Below are positions 1-7,600 of a DNA stretch of 64,000 nt, piece after piece (position 1 is the stretch's first letter; every line of letters starts with the position of its first letter). A program made the translations under genes and the position numbers. Source of the stretch: Deltaproteobacteria bacterium YD0425bin51 (GTDB lineage: Bacteria > Desulfobacterota > Desulfobacteria > Desulfobacterales > YD0425bin51); assembly GCA_002753225.1 (NCBI GenBank), contig PDZS01000007.1, positions 62,001 through 126,000 of the forward strand. Direction: 5' to 3'. Under the pieces are notes generated by a model. It was given only the letters and a program-made list of their open reading frames with translations, ran no database searches and was not told the DNA's origin.

Positions 1-808
1 GTATCCCTTTTTTATTTGTAAAAATAGGTAATCTATGAACATTATCGGTCTGTATAAAGCCATATTCATCAAGATTCAATTTAAGTACTTCTGCGATTTT
101 CTGTAAATAGGGATTAGAAGTTACTTTGTAATCAACTACAGTAATATCAGGAGTCAGTTTGAAGTTTTGGGATATAATTTCATCAATAAATTCAATTAAA
201 ACTTTGGAGTCATTTGTATTTGTAATTTTTGGGGTAGAATCTGTGAATTTAAAAAAAAATGTTCCAGATTCTTTAGTTAGTCTATAAAGTTTTTCTATTC
301 CTTCATATCCTACTTTTAAATTTTTTGTAAAAACAAAGGTTTTAAGTTTTGCTATAGATTGTAGTTTTAAACAGGATTCGAGTATATCTTTTAGAACATA
401 AGTCCAGCTTTCTTCATTAATTCCTGTAATAAAAGCTATTGTTTTATTATTCAAAAAATCATGAGAAAAATAATCTATTTTATTTTTAAAATCTGATAAG
501 TTATATAAAAAATTTGATGAAACAAGGTTATATAAATTATTATTTATCAAGTATTCTTCAGCTATAATAATAATGTCAGCTTTTTCATCTATTATATCGT
601 TTTCAGTTTTTAAAGAAATAGTAAAATTACCAATAAAGCCTTTTGCTGATATTATTTCAGATTTGTTTATAAATTTTATTGAATTTAATTCAGAATATTT
701 ATGCAATTCATTGGATATAATAGTAGCTTCAAAATTATTTTGAACAAATTTGTTAGCAACTTTTACAGATTGTTCCCCAGACCCAAAAATTAGTATTCTT
801 CTTTTCAA
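1..808 (-). CDS. HdrA/QmoB-like protein, partial (C-terminus outside window)
   Basis: This frame stays open from 808 to the window edge, giving 269 residues. I chose the TTG at 808 because AAAGGTG lies just upstream and an in-frame stop at 827-829 excludes starts further up. The N-terminus (ILIFGSGEQSVKVANKF) looks like a Rossmann nucleotide-binding start. The last visible part, around DEYGFIQTDNVHRLPIF, resembles the C-terminal FAD-domain end of heterodisulfide reductase A and Qmo subunits. The start is 2 nt after the stop of the HdrA/QmoA-like gene, so the two are probably co-transcribed and may form one electron-transfer complex. Function is inferred from resemblance only, and the rest of the protein is not visible. 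Confidence 0.6.
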   Translation of the reverse strand, partial: MKRRILIFGSGEQSVKVANKFVQNNFEATIISNELHKYSELNSIKFINKSEIISAKGFIGNFTISLKTENDIIDEKADIIIIAEEYLINNNLYNLVSSNFLYNLSDFKNKIDYFSHDFLNNKTIAFITGINEESWTYVLKDILESCLKLQSIAKLKTFVFTKNLKVGYEGIEKLYRLTKESGTFFFKFTDSTPKITNTNDSKVLIEFIDEIISQNFKLTPDITVVDYKVTSNPYLQKIAEVLKLNLDEYGFIQTDNVHRLPIFTNKKGI

Positions 809-810
809 TT

Positions 811-1827
811 TTACACCTTTAAATAATTATATATTCCCAATGCTGTAATTCCTGCAGACCCTATAGTTTCAGAAATATTCATAGGACCTGTTATTGAACC
901 TGTTACAAATATAGACTTATTAAGAAAACCAAAATCATTTATTTGAAGTCCTATTGCATCAACTATGTTGTTTAGGTCTTTATTTGGAGTAATTCCTATT
1001 GAAAGAACTATAATGTCGAAAAATTCGTCTATACTTTTTTTGTTTGTATTATCAAAATATGTAATTTTAAGTTTTCCATTTTCATCTTCAATTACATCAC
1101 TAGGAATTGATCTTATCATTTTCATGTTTTTTTTAAGTTCAGGATAAAGGTTTAAAAAATCTTTTCCAAATGACTGAATATCAATATAGAAAAATGTAAT
1201 ATCAACATTTTGATGTGCTTTAATCAAATTTGCCATTCTTAAAGCAGAGGGGCAGCACACTTTTGAACACCATAAATGATTTAGTGTACTATCTCTTGAC
1301 CCTACACATTGGATAAAAGCAATTTTTTCAGGTAATGTGTTATCCGACAATCTTTTTAAAATGTTTTCTGATTTTAAAATTCTTTCTAAATCAAGATTTG
1401 TTATAACATCTTTGAATTTTTGGTAGCCATAAGGTTTATCCTTTGGATTAAAAGGAATAAATCCAGCAGCCATTACAACTGCATTAATTGAAAATGAAAT
1501 TTCAGCTTTTTCTGAATCACAATCCATATTTTTTTCTATTACGACATTATATTTTTTTTCTTCTACTTTTTTTATGTCTTTTAAGCTGGATTTAGTATAT
1601 ATTGATATGTTTTCTCTATTTATAACAGATTGGATCTTTTCATGAACTATACATGCACCGCATTTAACACATTTAATATTAGCTTTACATGCAAATTGAG
1701 AAGCATATCCGCCAATATTTTTTTCTTTTTCAACAATTATAGATTCCAACCCAAGTTTTGAAAGCTCAAGAGCAGCAGAAAGACCAGCTATGCCGCCCCC
1801 TATTATTAATACTTTGTTTCTTTTCAT
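811..1827 (-). CDS. HdrA/QmoA-like FAD/iron-sulfur protein
   Basis: A 338-residue flavoprotein with a dinucleotide-binding motif at residues 7-15 (LIIGGGIAG) and an acidic end to the second strand (VEKEKNIGG). A cysteine cluster C47-X5-C53-X2-C56-X2-C59 could hold an iron-sulfur centre. Further on, IQCVGSRD and CSKVCC are signatures shared by HdrA and QmoA. The end (SIFVTGSITGPMNISETIGSAG) is the typical second FAD-contacting segment. HdrA-type proteins move electrons between thiol, quinone or sulfur pathways in the cytoplasm or at the membrane. It overlaps the upstream antitoxin-like gene by 4 nt (ATGA) and is followed by a second HdrA-like gene. No apr, sat or qmoC genes are visible, so a role in sulfate reduction is not established. 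Confidence 0.75.
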   Translation of the reverse strand: MKRNKVLIIGGGIAGLSAALELSKLGLESIIVEKEKNIGGYASQFACKANIKCVKCGACIVHEKIQSVINRENISIYTKSSLKDIKKVEEKKYNVVIEKNMDCDSEKAEISFSINAVVMAAGFIPFNPKDKPYGYQKFKDVITNLDLERILKSENILKRLSDNTLPEKIAFIQCVGSRDSTLNHLWCSKVCCPSALRMANLIKAHQNVDITFFYIDIQSFGKDFLNLYPELKKNMKMIRSIPSDVIEDENGKLKITYFDNTNKKSIDEFFDIIVLSIGITPNKDLNNIVDAIGLQINDFGFLNKSIFVTGSITGPMNISETIGSAGITALGIYNYLKV

Positions 1828-2078
1828 TTCAAATTCTTTCCATTCAAGTTGAAATAATTATTAAAAATTTCATCCTTAAATTCGTCAAGTGGTGCGTCAA
1901 AATCGTCTTTAATAATCAACCAATCCTTAGCGCATCCAAATGTTCTTTTTATTTTTTTTTGTTCTTCTAATGGTTCAATGATAATTCTTACTCTCTTTGA
2001 GAAAATTTCAATAAATTCATCAAGTTTTAAAGAATTTGGTGAAATTATTTCGCCTGTTGTAATATACGCATGTTTCAT
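1824..2078 (-). CDS. VapB/DUF2281-like antitoxin, solitary
   Basis: An 84-residue protein starting MKHAYITTGEI. I chose this ATG because AAAGGA sits about 8 nt upstream; the ATG and TTG codons further up lack such a site. An N-terminal strand-rich, AbrB-like half is followed by FGCAKDWLIIKDDFDAPLDEF. That tail is characteristic of short antitoxins whose C-terminus caps a PIN-domain (VapC) toxin. No PIN gene follows: the ATGA overlap leads directly into the HdrA-like gene. It may be an orphan antitoxin reused as a regulator of the downstream genes, or the toxin may have been lost. Family assignment rests on the tail motif. Confidence 0.55.
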   Translation of the reverse strand: MKHAYITTGEIISPNSLKLDEFIEIFSKRVRIIIEPLEEQKKIKRTFGCAKDWLIIKDDFDAPLDEFKDEIFNNYFNLNGKNLK

Positions 2079-2143
2079 TTTTAACATTCCTTTCAATATT
2101 GATATACCTATAATGGTTTACAAAATCAAGGAATTATTGACTA

Positions 2144-2172
2144 TTGACACTACTAATACTTTTTGATAACTT
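2144..2172 (+). promoter_or_regulatory. putative sigma-70 promoter of the rpsF operon
   Basis: TTGACA at 2144-2149 and TAACTT at 2167-2172 are separated by 17 bp, upstream of rpsF in the divergent intergenic region. The -35 is a consensus match and the -10 is weak. Confidence 0.45.
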
Positions 2173-2182
2173 AAAACATTTT

Positions 2183-2245
2183 GAATATAGTCAATTTAAG
2201 GCTATATTCGTGAGTAACAATATCCTTGCCCTTAAATAAAAGGGC
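2183..2245 (+). promoter_or_regulatory. rpsF leader with two hairpins
   Basis: Two inverted repeats lie between the putative promoter and the rpsF ribosome-binding site. GAATATAG (2183-2190) pairs with CTATATTC (2202-2209), and GCCCTT (2228-2233) pairs with AAGGGC (2240-2245). Many bacteria carry an S6:S18-binding autoregulatory RNA in the rpsF leader. The position fits such an element, but I could not confirm its conserved CCG-type bulge by eye. Confidence 0.35.
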
Positions 2246-2269
2246 TTAACATCCATAAGGAGGAAACTG

Positions 2270-2710
2270 ATGAGAAGATATGAGACTGTTTTTATTGTTA
2301 GTTCTGATGTCTCAGATGATGAGCGTGGAACATTAGTCGAAAAACTGAAAGATATTATAGTTCAGCAAAAAGGTACATTTCTAATTTTAGATGAATGGGG
2401 AAAAAGGAAGCTAGCTTACATCATAAACAAAAAATCAGATGGTTATTATTATAGATTTGATTATTGTGGACTTGGGGCTGTTGTATCTGAACTAGAACGT
2501 ATTTTTAAAATAGATGATAGGATTTTAAAATATCTTACTATTGTTATAGATAAAAATGCGGATTTAGAAAAAATAAAAGAAGATATAAATAGAGGAGAAA
2601 TTAAAAAAGTTCCTTCACCTGAAGGGGATGAAACAGTTCAATCAATAAAAGAAGAAGATGATGATGATGATGACGATGAAATAGAAGATGACAAAGAAGA
2701 GGAGGAATAA
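2270..2710 (+). CDS. rpsF: 30S ribosomal protein bS6
   Basis: A 146-residue protein that opens with the standard S6 start (MRRYETVFIV) and has the S6 core over residues 1-95. It binds the central domain of 16S rRNA as a dimer with S18. A strong AAGGAGG lies upstream of the ATG. The C-terminus is a long acidic tail (a run of seven Asp, then Glu/Asp repeats) from about residue 122; such tails occur in several S6 proteins and in E. coli are extended by RimK. It is the first gene of the operon, with rpsR starting 3 nt after its stop. Confidence 0.96.
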   Translation: MRRYETVFIVSSDVSDDERGTLVEKLKDIIVQQKGTFLILDEWGKRKLAYIINKKSDGYYYRFDYCGLGAVVSELERIFKIDDRILKYLTIVIDKNADLEKIKEDINRGEIKKVPSPEGDETVQSIKEEDDDDDDDEIEDDKEEEE

Positions 2711-2713
2711 ATA

Positions 2714-3004
2714 ATGATGACATTTAATAGAAATTCAAATCCTAAAGGTAATGTAAATAATAATAAAAAAAAGAGAGTATATCATCGTCGTAAAATATGT
2801 AAGTTTTGTGCTGATAAAACCCTTCTTATTGATTATAAAGATTCAAAAACTTTGAGACTCTTTATAACAGAGCGAGGAAAAATAGTTCCAAGACGTATTT
2901 CCGGTGTATGTGCAAAACATCAAAGAGTTCTTAATCAAGCTATAAAAAGAGCAAGAACTATTGCACTGCTTCCATTTGTTGGAACTGTAGATTTTCAACA
3001 ATAA
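2714..3004 (+). CDS. rpsR: 30S ribosomal protein bS18
   Basis: A 96-residue protein with a basic, Asn-rich N-terminal extension and then the S18 core from about residue 25, including [19 protein letters not shown] and [12 protein letters not shown]. The CxxC and CAKH pairs suggest the zinc-binding (C+) form of S18. A GAGGAGG ribosome-binding site sits inside the acidic end of rpsF. It acts with S6 in 30S assembly. A second ATG one codon downstream is a possible alternative start. Confidence 0.96.
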   Translation: MMTFNRNSNPKGNVNNNKKKRVYHRRKICKFCADKTLLIDYKDSKTLRLFITERGKIVPRRISGVCAKHQRVLNQAIKRARTIALLPFVGTVDFQQ

Positions 3005-3022
3005 TAAGGAGATAAAAACATA

Positions 3023-3961
3023 GTGCCGCAAATAGAAGAATTAAATTTATCAAAAAGAGAAATTCCAAGCGGTATTATAATAACAGTACTCTTATTTGCG
3101 GTGTCTATATATTTACCTATACTGGGTTTTATTATTTCGTTTTTAATACCTCTTCCAATTCTTTATTATAGATCAAAACTTGGTAGAAATGCAGTTATTT
3201 TGATAAGTATTGGGTCCATTTTTATAGGCTCTTTTTTTAGTGGAGGGGTATCAGCGGATATTGGATTCTTTATAGTGCTTATGGCTATTGGATTCTCTAT
3301 AGGAGAAGCAATAGATAAAAAATTTTCCATTGAAAAAACAATTGGTTATGCATGTCTAACTATTATTTTGCTGGTGATTGCAATTTTAGTTTTATACAGT
3401 GGAATTTTTAACAAAGATATTGTAACGTTAATATCAGAACATATTGAACAAAATCTTAAATTAACGTTAGTTATGTATAAAGGAATGGGGATGCCTCAAG
3501 AGCATATTGATCTTTTGTCAAATTCATTAGATAAAATTCAATATATTCTTTTAAGGATAATCCCAGCTTTGTTTATTGCGTCAACATGTTTAGTGACATG
3601 GTTAAGTTTAATTCTTATTAAACCTATTTTTTTGAAGAAAGGTCTATATTATCCGGAGTTCGGAGAACTTAAATCATGGAAGGCTCCTGAGCAAATCATA
3701 TGGGTTCTTATTGGCTGTGGAGTATCTCTTATTATACCGGAACTTTTTTTAAATATACTGGGTTTAAATGGATTAATTGTTCTTTTCACTATATATTTTT
3801 TTCAGGGTATCGCAATTGTATCCTTTTATTTTGATAAGCATAAGTTTCCAATACTACTTAAAGTTATTTTATATAGTTTTATTGTTATAAATCACTTACT
3901 ACTTCTTTTTGTAATTGGTGTAGGAATATTTGATATGTGGCTAAATTTTAGAAAAATTTAA
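3023..3961 (+). CDS. DUF2232 family membrane protein
   Basis: A 312-residue integral membrane protein with about eight hydrophobic segments, the first at roughly residues 16-45. It starts at GTG 3023 with AAGGAG upstream. It lies between rpsR and rplI, the place where DUF2232 proteins are found in many Desulfobacterota and related bacteria. Related proteins (YybS-type) have no firmly assigned biochemical role. The assignment comes from the topology, length and conserved gene order. Confidence 0.75.
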   Translation: MPQIEELNLSKREIPSGIIITVLLFAVSIYLPILGFIISFLIPLPILYYRSKLGRNAVILISIGSIFIGSFFSGGVSADIGFFIVLMAIGFSIGEAIDKKFSIEKTIGYACLTIILLVIAILVLYSGIFNKDIVTLISEHIEQNLKLTLVMYKGMGMPQEHIDLLSNSLDKIQYILLRIIPALFIASTCLVTWLSLILIKPIFLKKGLYYPEFGELKSWKAPEQIIWVLIGCGVSLIIPELFLNILGLNGLIVLFTIYFFQGIAIVSFYFDKHKFPILLKVILYSFIVINHLLLLFVIGVGIFDMWLNFRKI

Positions 3962-3983
3962 TATATCGGAGGTTTTTTGAAAA

Positions 3984-4430
3984 ATGAAGGTTATTTTAAA
4001 AGAAACGATAGAATCGTTAGGTCTCATCGGCAGTGAGGTAAAAGTAGCAAGAGGATTTGCTAGAAATTATCTTTTGCCAAGAAATAAAGCTCTTTTAGCT
4101 ACTCCAGAAAATCGTAAGATGATAGAGCAAAGAAAAGCAAAATTAGATCTTCAAATAGCAAAGGAGCAAAAAATAGCAGAAGAAATGGCTCAAAGACTTG
4201 AGGGAGTAACCTGCAAAATTTCTGCAAAAGTAACTGAAGAAAATAAGCTTTATGGCTCTGTTGCAATTTTAGATATTATTAATGCATTAGAATCTCAAGG
4301 AATAAAAGTTGAAAAAAATTCAGTTCTCCTTAAAGAACCTATTAAATTACTTGGAACATATAAAGTTCCAATAAGAGTTTATAAAAATATGAAACCTGAA
4401 ATTATTGTTGAAGTTGTTTCTGCTGCATAA
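3984..4430 (+). CDS. rplI: 50S ribosomal protein bL9
   Basis: A 148-residue protein of standard length. The N-terminal L9 domain (MKVILKETIESLGLIGSEV, then ARGFARNYLLPRNKA) is joined by a long charged helix, about residues 42-75, to the C-terminal RNA-binding domain. GGAGG stands 13 nt upstream of the ATG. It binds 23S rRNA near the L1 stalk base. It sits in the ribosomal/replication operon, with dnaB following after 8 nt. Confidence 0.97.
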   Translation: MKVILKETIESLGLIGSEVKVARGFARNYLLPRNKALLATPENRKMIEQRKAKLDLQIAKEQKIAEEMAQRLEGVTCKISAKVTEENKLYGSVAILDIINALESQGIKVEKNSVLLKEPIKLLGTYKVPIRVYKNMKPEIIVEVVSAA

Positions 4431-4438
4431 TTTCATAT

Positions 4439-5782
4439 ATGGATCAAACAGCTTCTCCAAAAAAAATTGACCGCCTTATGCCTCAAAACTTAGAGGCTGA
4501 GGAGTCAATACTCAGCGCTATTTTTATAGATAATAAGGCTATTTTAGATCTTGTTGAAATTATTTCCCCTATTGATTTCTATAAATCTGCTCATGAAAAA
4601 ATTTATGCTGCAATGGTGGAGCTTTTTGATCGAAATGAACCAATTGATTTAATAACTGTAGGTGATTATTTAAAAAATGAAGGAGAGCTTGAAGAAGTTG
4701 GGGGTTCAACTTATCTGGCCAAGCTTATAGAGTCAATACCTCTTGCAATTAATACCCAGCATTATGCTAAAATAATATATGATAAAGCATGCTTAAGACG
4801 GCTAATTGAAAATGCAAATAATATTGCAAAGCGCTGTTTTGAGGATCAGGGAAATGTCGAAGAAGTAATTGATTTTGCTGAACAAGCTGTTTTTGAAGTT
4901 TCAGAAAAGAAAATAAAGCCTGCTTTTACTCCACTTAGTAAATTGATTTCCCACAGCCTTGAGTTGATAGAAAATCGCCAAAACAATAAAGCAATTTTAA
5001 CAGGAATTCCTACAGGATTTAAAAAACTGGATGAATTAACAGCAGGACTGCAACAGTCAGATTTAATAATTATTGCAGCAAGACCTAGTATGGGCAAAAC
5101 AGCATTTGCATTAAATATTGCAAGAAATGCTGCAATAAAGTCTGGGGTTACAGTTGCTATTTTCTCTCTTGAAATGTCTAAAGAACAGCTTTCCTTGCGT
5201 ATGCTCAGCAGTGAAGCGAGAGTAGATTCTGGAAAGATAAGGAGAGGATTTATTGCTCAGGATGAGTGGATTAGGTTGACTAATTGTGGTGAGATTCTTA
5301 CCAGCGCTCCAATTTACATAGATGATTCCCCTGCAGTTTCTGCAATAGAAATAAAAGCAAAAGCAAGAAGACTAAAAGATAAAAATATTGGTTTAATTAT
5401 TATAGATTATCTCCAGTTAATACATAGCGTTTCATCCCTTGAACGAAGGGACCTTGAAATTTCAGAAATTTCGCGTTCATTAAAAGGGCTTGCTAAAGAA
5501 TTAAATGTTCCAGTTGTGGCTCTTTCTCAGCTAAATAGAAATCTTGAAAACAGAGCGGACAAACATCCTCAATTATCAGACCTTAGAGAATCAGGAGCGC
5601 TTGAGCAAGACTCAGATATTGTAATGTTTATTTATAGAGATGAAGTCTATAACAGAGAGGACAATAACCCAAATAAAGGAAAAGCAGAAATAATGATTGC
5701 AAAACAGCGAAATGGTCCTCAGGGTACAGTTTGGCTTTCTTTCCTTAATGCTTATACTCGCTTTGAAGATTTGTCATATTAA
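4439..5782 (+). CDS. dnaB: replicative DNA helicase DnaB
   Basis: A 447-residue hexameric helicase. The N-terminal DnaB domain (PQNLEAEESILSAIF) is followed by the RecA-like motor with Walker A (ARPSMGKTAFALN), Walker B (LIIIDYLQLI) and the DLRESGALEQDSD motif near the C-terminus. It unwinds DNA ahead of the replisome and recruits primase. No clear Shine-Dalgarno precedes the ATG, which lies 8 nt after rplI, so translation may be coupled. No intein is present: the Walker A and downstream blocks are contiguous. Confidence 0.97.
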   Translation: MDQTASPKKIDRLMPQNLEAEESILSAIFIDNKAILDLVEIISPIDFYKSAHEKIYAAMVELFDRNEPIDLITVGDYLKNEGELEEVGGSTYLAKLIESIPLAINTQHYAKIIYDKACLRRLIENANNIAKRCFEDQGNVEEVIDFAEQAVFEVSEKKIKPAFTPLSKLISHSLELIENRQNNKAILTGIPTGFKKLDELTAGLQQSDLIIIAARPSMGKTAFALNIARNAAIKSGVTVAIFSLEMSKEQLSLRMLSSEARVDSGKIRRGFIAQDEWIRLTNCGEILTSAPIYIDDSPAVSAIEIKAKARRLKDKNIGLIIIDYLQLIHSVSSLERRDLEISEISRSLKGLAKELNVPVVALSQLNRNLENRADKHPQLSDLRESGALEQDSDIVMFIYRDEVYNREDNNPNKGKAEIMIAKQRNGPQGTVWLSFLNAYTRFEDLSY

Positions 5783-5785
5783 ATA

Positions 5786-6574
5786 ATGGAAAAAATAGAT
5801 ATCAATTTAGTAAAAAAAGTAGCTTTATCTGCTGCATACCAAGGTTCTAAAATCCTTAATTCAAAATTCGGGAAACATATTGAAATTATTAAAAAAGGTG
5901 AAATTGATCTTGTTACAGAAGCAGACAGAGAATGTGAAAATGCAATAATCAGGACAATTAATCATCATTTTCCTGATCATTCTATTTTGGCTGAAGAAAC
6001 AGGACTTCATAAAACATCCTCTATTTTTAAATGGATTATAGACCCTTTAGATGGGACAACAAATTTTGCTCATGGTATTCCCATATTTTCCATTTCGATT
6101 GCTTTTTCCATAAATGATGATATTATCTTTGGTGTTGTTTTAAACCCTGTTTTGGGTGAGCTTTTTACTGGTGAAAAAGGAAAAGGGGCAAGTCTAAACG
6201 GAAAGACAATAAGAGTTTCAGAAACAAAAACTGTATCTAACAGTTTGCTTGTTACTGGTTTTCCTTATAATTTTAAGGAGATTTTTTCTCCTCTTTTAAT
6301 ACGCTTTTCAAATTGTATAAAGGCTGCGCAGGGGATAAGAAGGCTTGGATCAGCTTCTCTAGATCTCTGCTTTGTTGCATGTGGAAGATTCGATTGTTTT
6401 TTCGAACAAAATCTAAAGCCCTGGGATACTGCAGCAGGATTAATAATAGCAGAAGAATCAGGAGCAAATGTAACTGATTTTTCAAATATGCCTTATAATG
6501 TTTATAAAAATGAAGTGCTTGCAACTAATAATAAAATTCATGATGAAATGATTTCATTACTGAGATTGGACTAA
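5786..6574 (+). CDS. suhB: inositol monophosphatase family protein
   Basis: A 262-residue protein with all the metal-binding blocks of the family: EADRECE, LAEETG, WIIDPLDGTTNFAHG and the C-terminal KPWDTAAGLIIAEESG. These phosphatases use Mg2+ to hydrolyse inositol-1-phosphate or similar sugar phosphates in the cytoplasm; SuhB also takes part in rRNA transcription antitermination in E. coli. It starts 3 nt after dnaB without a strong ribosome-binding site and ends overlapping the next start (TAATG). Substrate is not deducible from sequence. Confidence 0.9.
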   Translation: MEKIDINLVKKVALSAAYQGSKILNSKFGKHIEIIKKGEIDLVTEADRECENAIIRTINHHFPDHSILAEETGLHKTSSIFKWIIDPLDGTTNFAHGIPIFSISIAFSINDDIIFGVVLNPVLGELFTGEKGKGASLNGKTIRVSETKTVSNSLLVTGFPYNFKEIFSPLLIRFSNCIKAAQGIRRLGSASLDLCFVACGRFDCFFEQNLKPWDTAAGLIIAEESGANVTDFSNMPYNVYKNEVLATNNKIHDEMISLLRLD

Positions 6575-6774
6575 TGAAAAAAGAAAGACAAAAAAAAGAA
6601 GTAGAATTAGATGATCAGATAGGCTGTTTTGGAGAGTTTAACCTTAAAAGTTCTGTATGTACAAAACTCTGCGCTTTAAGTCTCCGCTGCATAGTTGAAG
6701 AAAATAATTATAACGACATAGAAAATATATATGATATGCTAACTTATGGAGATATTATGACAAAGGTTCAGTAA
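6574..6774 (+). CDS. small four-cysteine protein, unknown function
   Basis: A 66-residue protein whose ATG overlaps the stop of the phosphatase gene by 1 nt (TAATG), which supports translational coupling. It has a charged N-terminus, then C18-X10-C29-X3-C33-X5-C39 within GCFGEFNLKSSVCTKLCAL. The spacing could bind a metal ion or iron-sulfur cluster. I recall similar short Cys-rich hypotheticals in Desulfobacterales but cannot name a characterised family. No signal peptide is visible, so it is probably cytoplasmic. Confidence 0.65.
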   Translation: MKKERQKKEVELDDQIGCFGEFNLKSSVCTKLCALSLRCIVEENNYNDIENIYDMLTYGDIMTKVQ

Positions 6775-6827
6775 GGGCATCACGATTAAACTAAATAAAT
6801 TTTAAATATAAAAAAACAGGGAAGAAT

Positions 6828-7199
6828 ATGACATATAGACCAACTGTTATGAAAACAAATCGTGGATTGTCAATTGCAGGTACCCGTATCACACTTTATC
6901 AGATAATGGATTATATCAAAGACAATGAACCTCCCGAAATTATTCGTGATCATTTCCGCCTCACAATCAAACAGACTGCTGATGTTTTGAACTATATTAA
7001 TACGCATTATGATGAGATTGATAAAGATTATCAGAGAATATCAAAGCAGGCTGACGAAAACAAAAAATACTGGACAGAACGTAATAAAGATCGCTTTACC
7101 GAGATTTACCAAAAACCTGAATATATAAAGATTAGGACTAAATTAGACGAATGGAAAGCAAGACTATTACGAAATGATAAGTATACTGATCGACCATAA
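6828..7199 (+). CDS. DUF433 domain protein, likely antitoxin
   Basis: A 123-residue protein. Residues 10-60 (TNRGLSIAGTRITLYQIMDYI, then PPEIIRDHFRLT) match the DUF433 winged-helix-like domain found in small antitoxins. The remainder is a charged helical tail that could bind the toxin. AGGGAAG lies upstream of the ATG. It overlaps the downstream toxin-like gene by 26 nt, the usual arrangement for this pair, and probably represses its own promoter. The toxin frame is interrupted, so the module may be decaying. Confidence 0.75.
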   Translation: MTYRPTVMKTNRGLSIAGTRITLYQIMDYIKDNEPPEIIRDHFRLTIKQTADVLNYINTHYDEIDKDYQRISKQADENKKYWTERNKDRFTEIYQKPEYIKIRTKLDEWKARLLRNDKYTDRP

Positions 7200-7569
7200 T
7201 ATGGAAGGTCAAGCAACACTGTTATGGGATACTTACAATAAAAGCGGTTTAAAAGAGCTGTGTCCTTTGGAATTTGTTCTGTTCGATGATATTGGAGCTT
7301 CAGACGACATTAGTGACCGCGAAGTATGGCATCTTATTCAGTATAGCAAAATGCTCTTACTGACTGATAATCGAAGTGACAATGATAAAGACTCTTTGGA
7401 GTAGACTATTCGAGAAGAGAATATGCCTACATCCATGCCTGTACTAACAATTGGAAGAATAAGCAGGATAAAAAAAAGGCATTATCGTGAAAGATGTGCA
7501 GAACGAATAGCTGAAATAGTATCAGATATAAAGAATTATTTGTGTACTGACCGTATTTTTATCCCATAG
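7174..7569 (+). pseudogene. DUF433-associated toxin-like protein, interrupted by in-frame TAG
   Basis: Reading starts at ATG 7174 with ILIDHNMEGQA and continues through DREVWHLIQYSKMLLLTDNRSD to a TAG at 7402-7404. The same frame then continues with TIREENMPTSMPVLTIG and RERCAERIAEIVSDI up to a second TAG at 7567-7569, which matches the normal end of this family (TDRIFIP). Relatives read DSLE-Q-TIREEN here, so a CAG-to-TAG change is the simplest cause. The 76-residue truncated product keeps the N-terminal PIN-like half. It is paired with the DUF433 antitoxin by a 26-nt overlap. A sequencing error or amber decoding cannot be excluded. Confidence 0.75.
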
Positions 7570-7596
7570 TAGAGACGCACGGCCGTGCGTCTCTAC
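7569..7596. repeat. 28-bp perfect palindrome, copy 1
   Basis: GTAGAGACGCACGG followed by its exact reverse complement, between the convergent toxin and acetoacetyl-CoA synthetase genes. It begins at the last base of the toxin stop codon. Further copies lie at 41319-41346 and 42839-42866. In this position it could act as a bidirectional transcript end, but it lacks a T-run. Confidence 0.9.
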
Positions 7597-7600
7597 GTTG

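Noticed and set aside
1..1827. Canonical qmoAB genes of sulfate reduction
   Set aside because: The neighbouring genes seen here are an antitoxin and the rpsF operon; no sat, apr or qmoC gene is visible.
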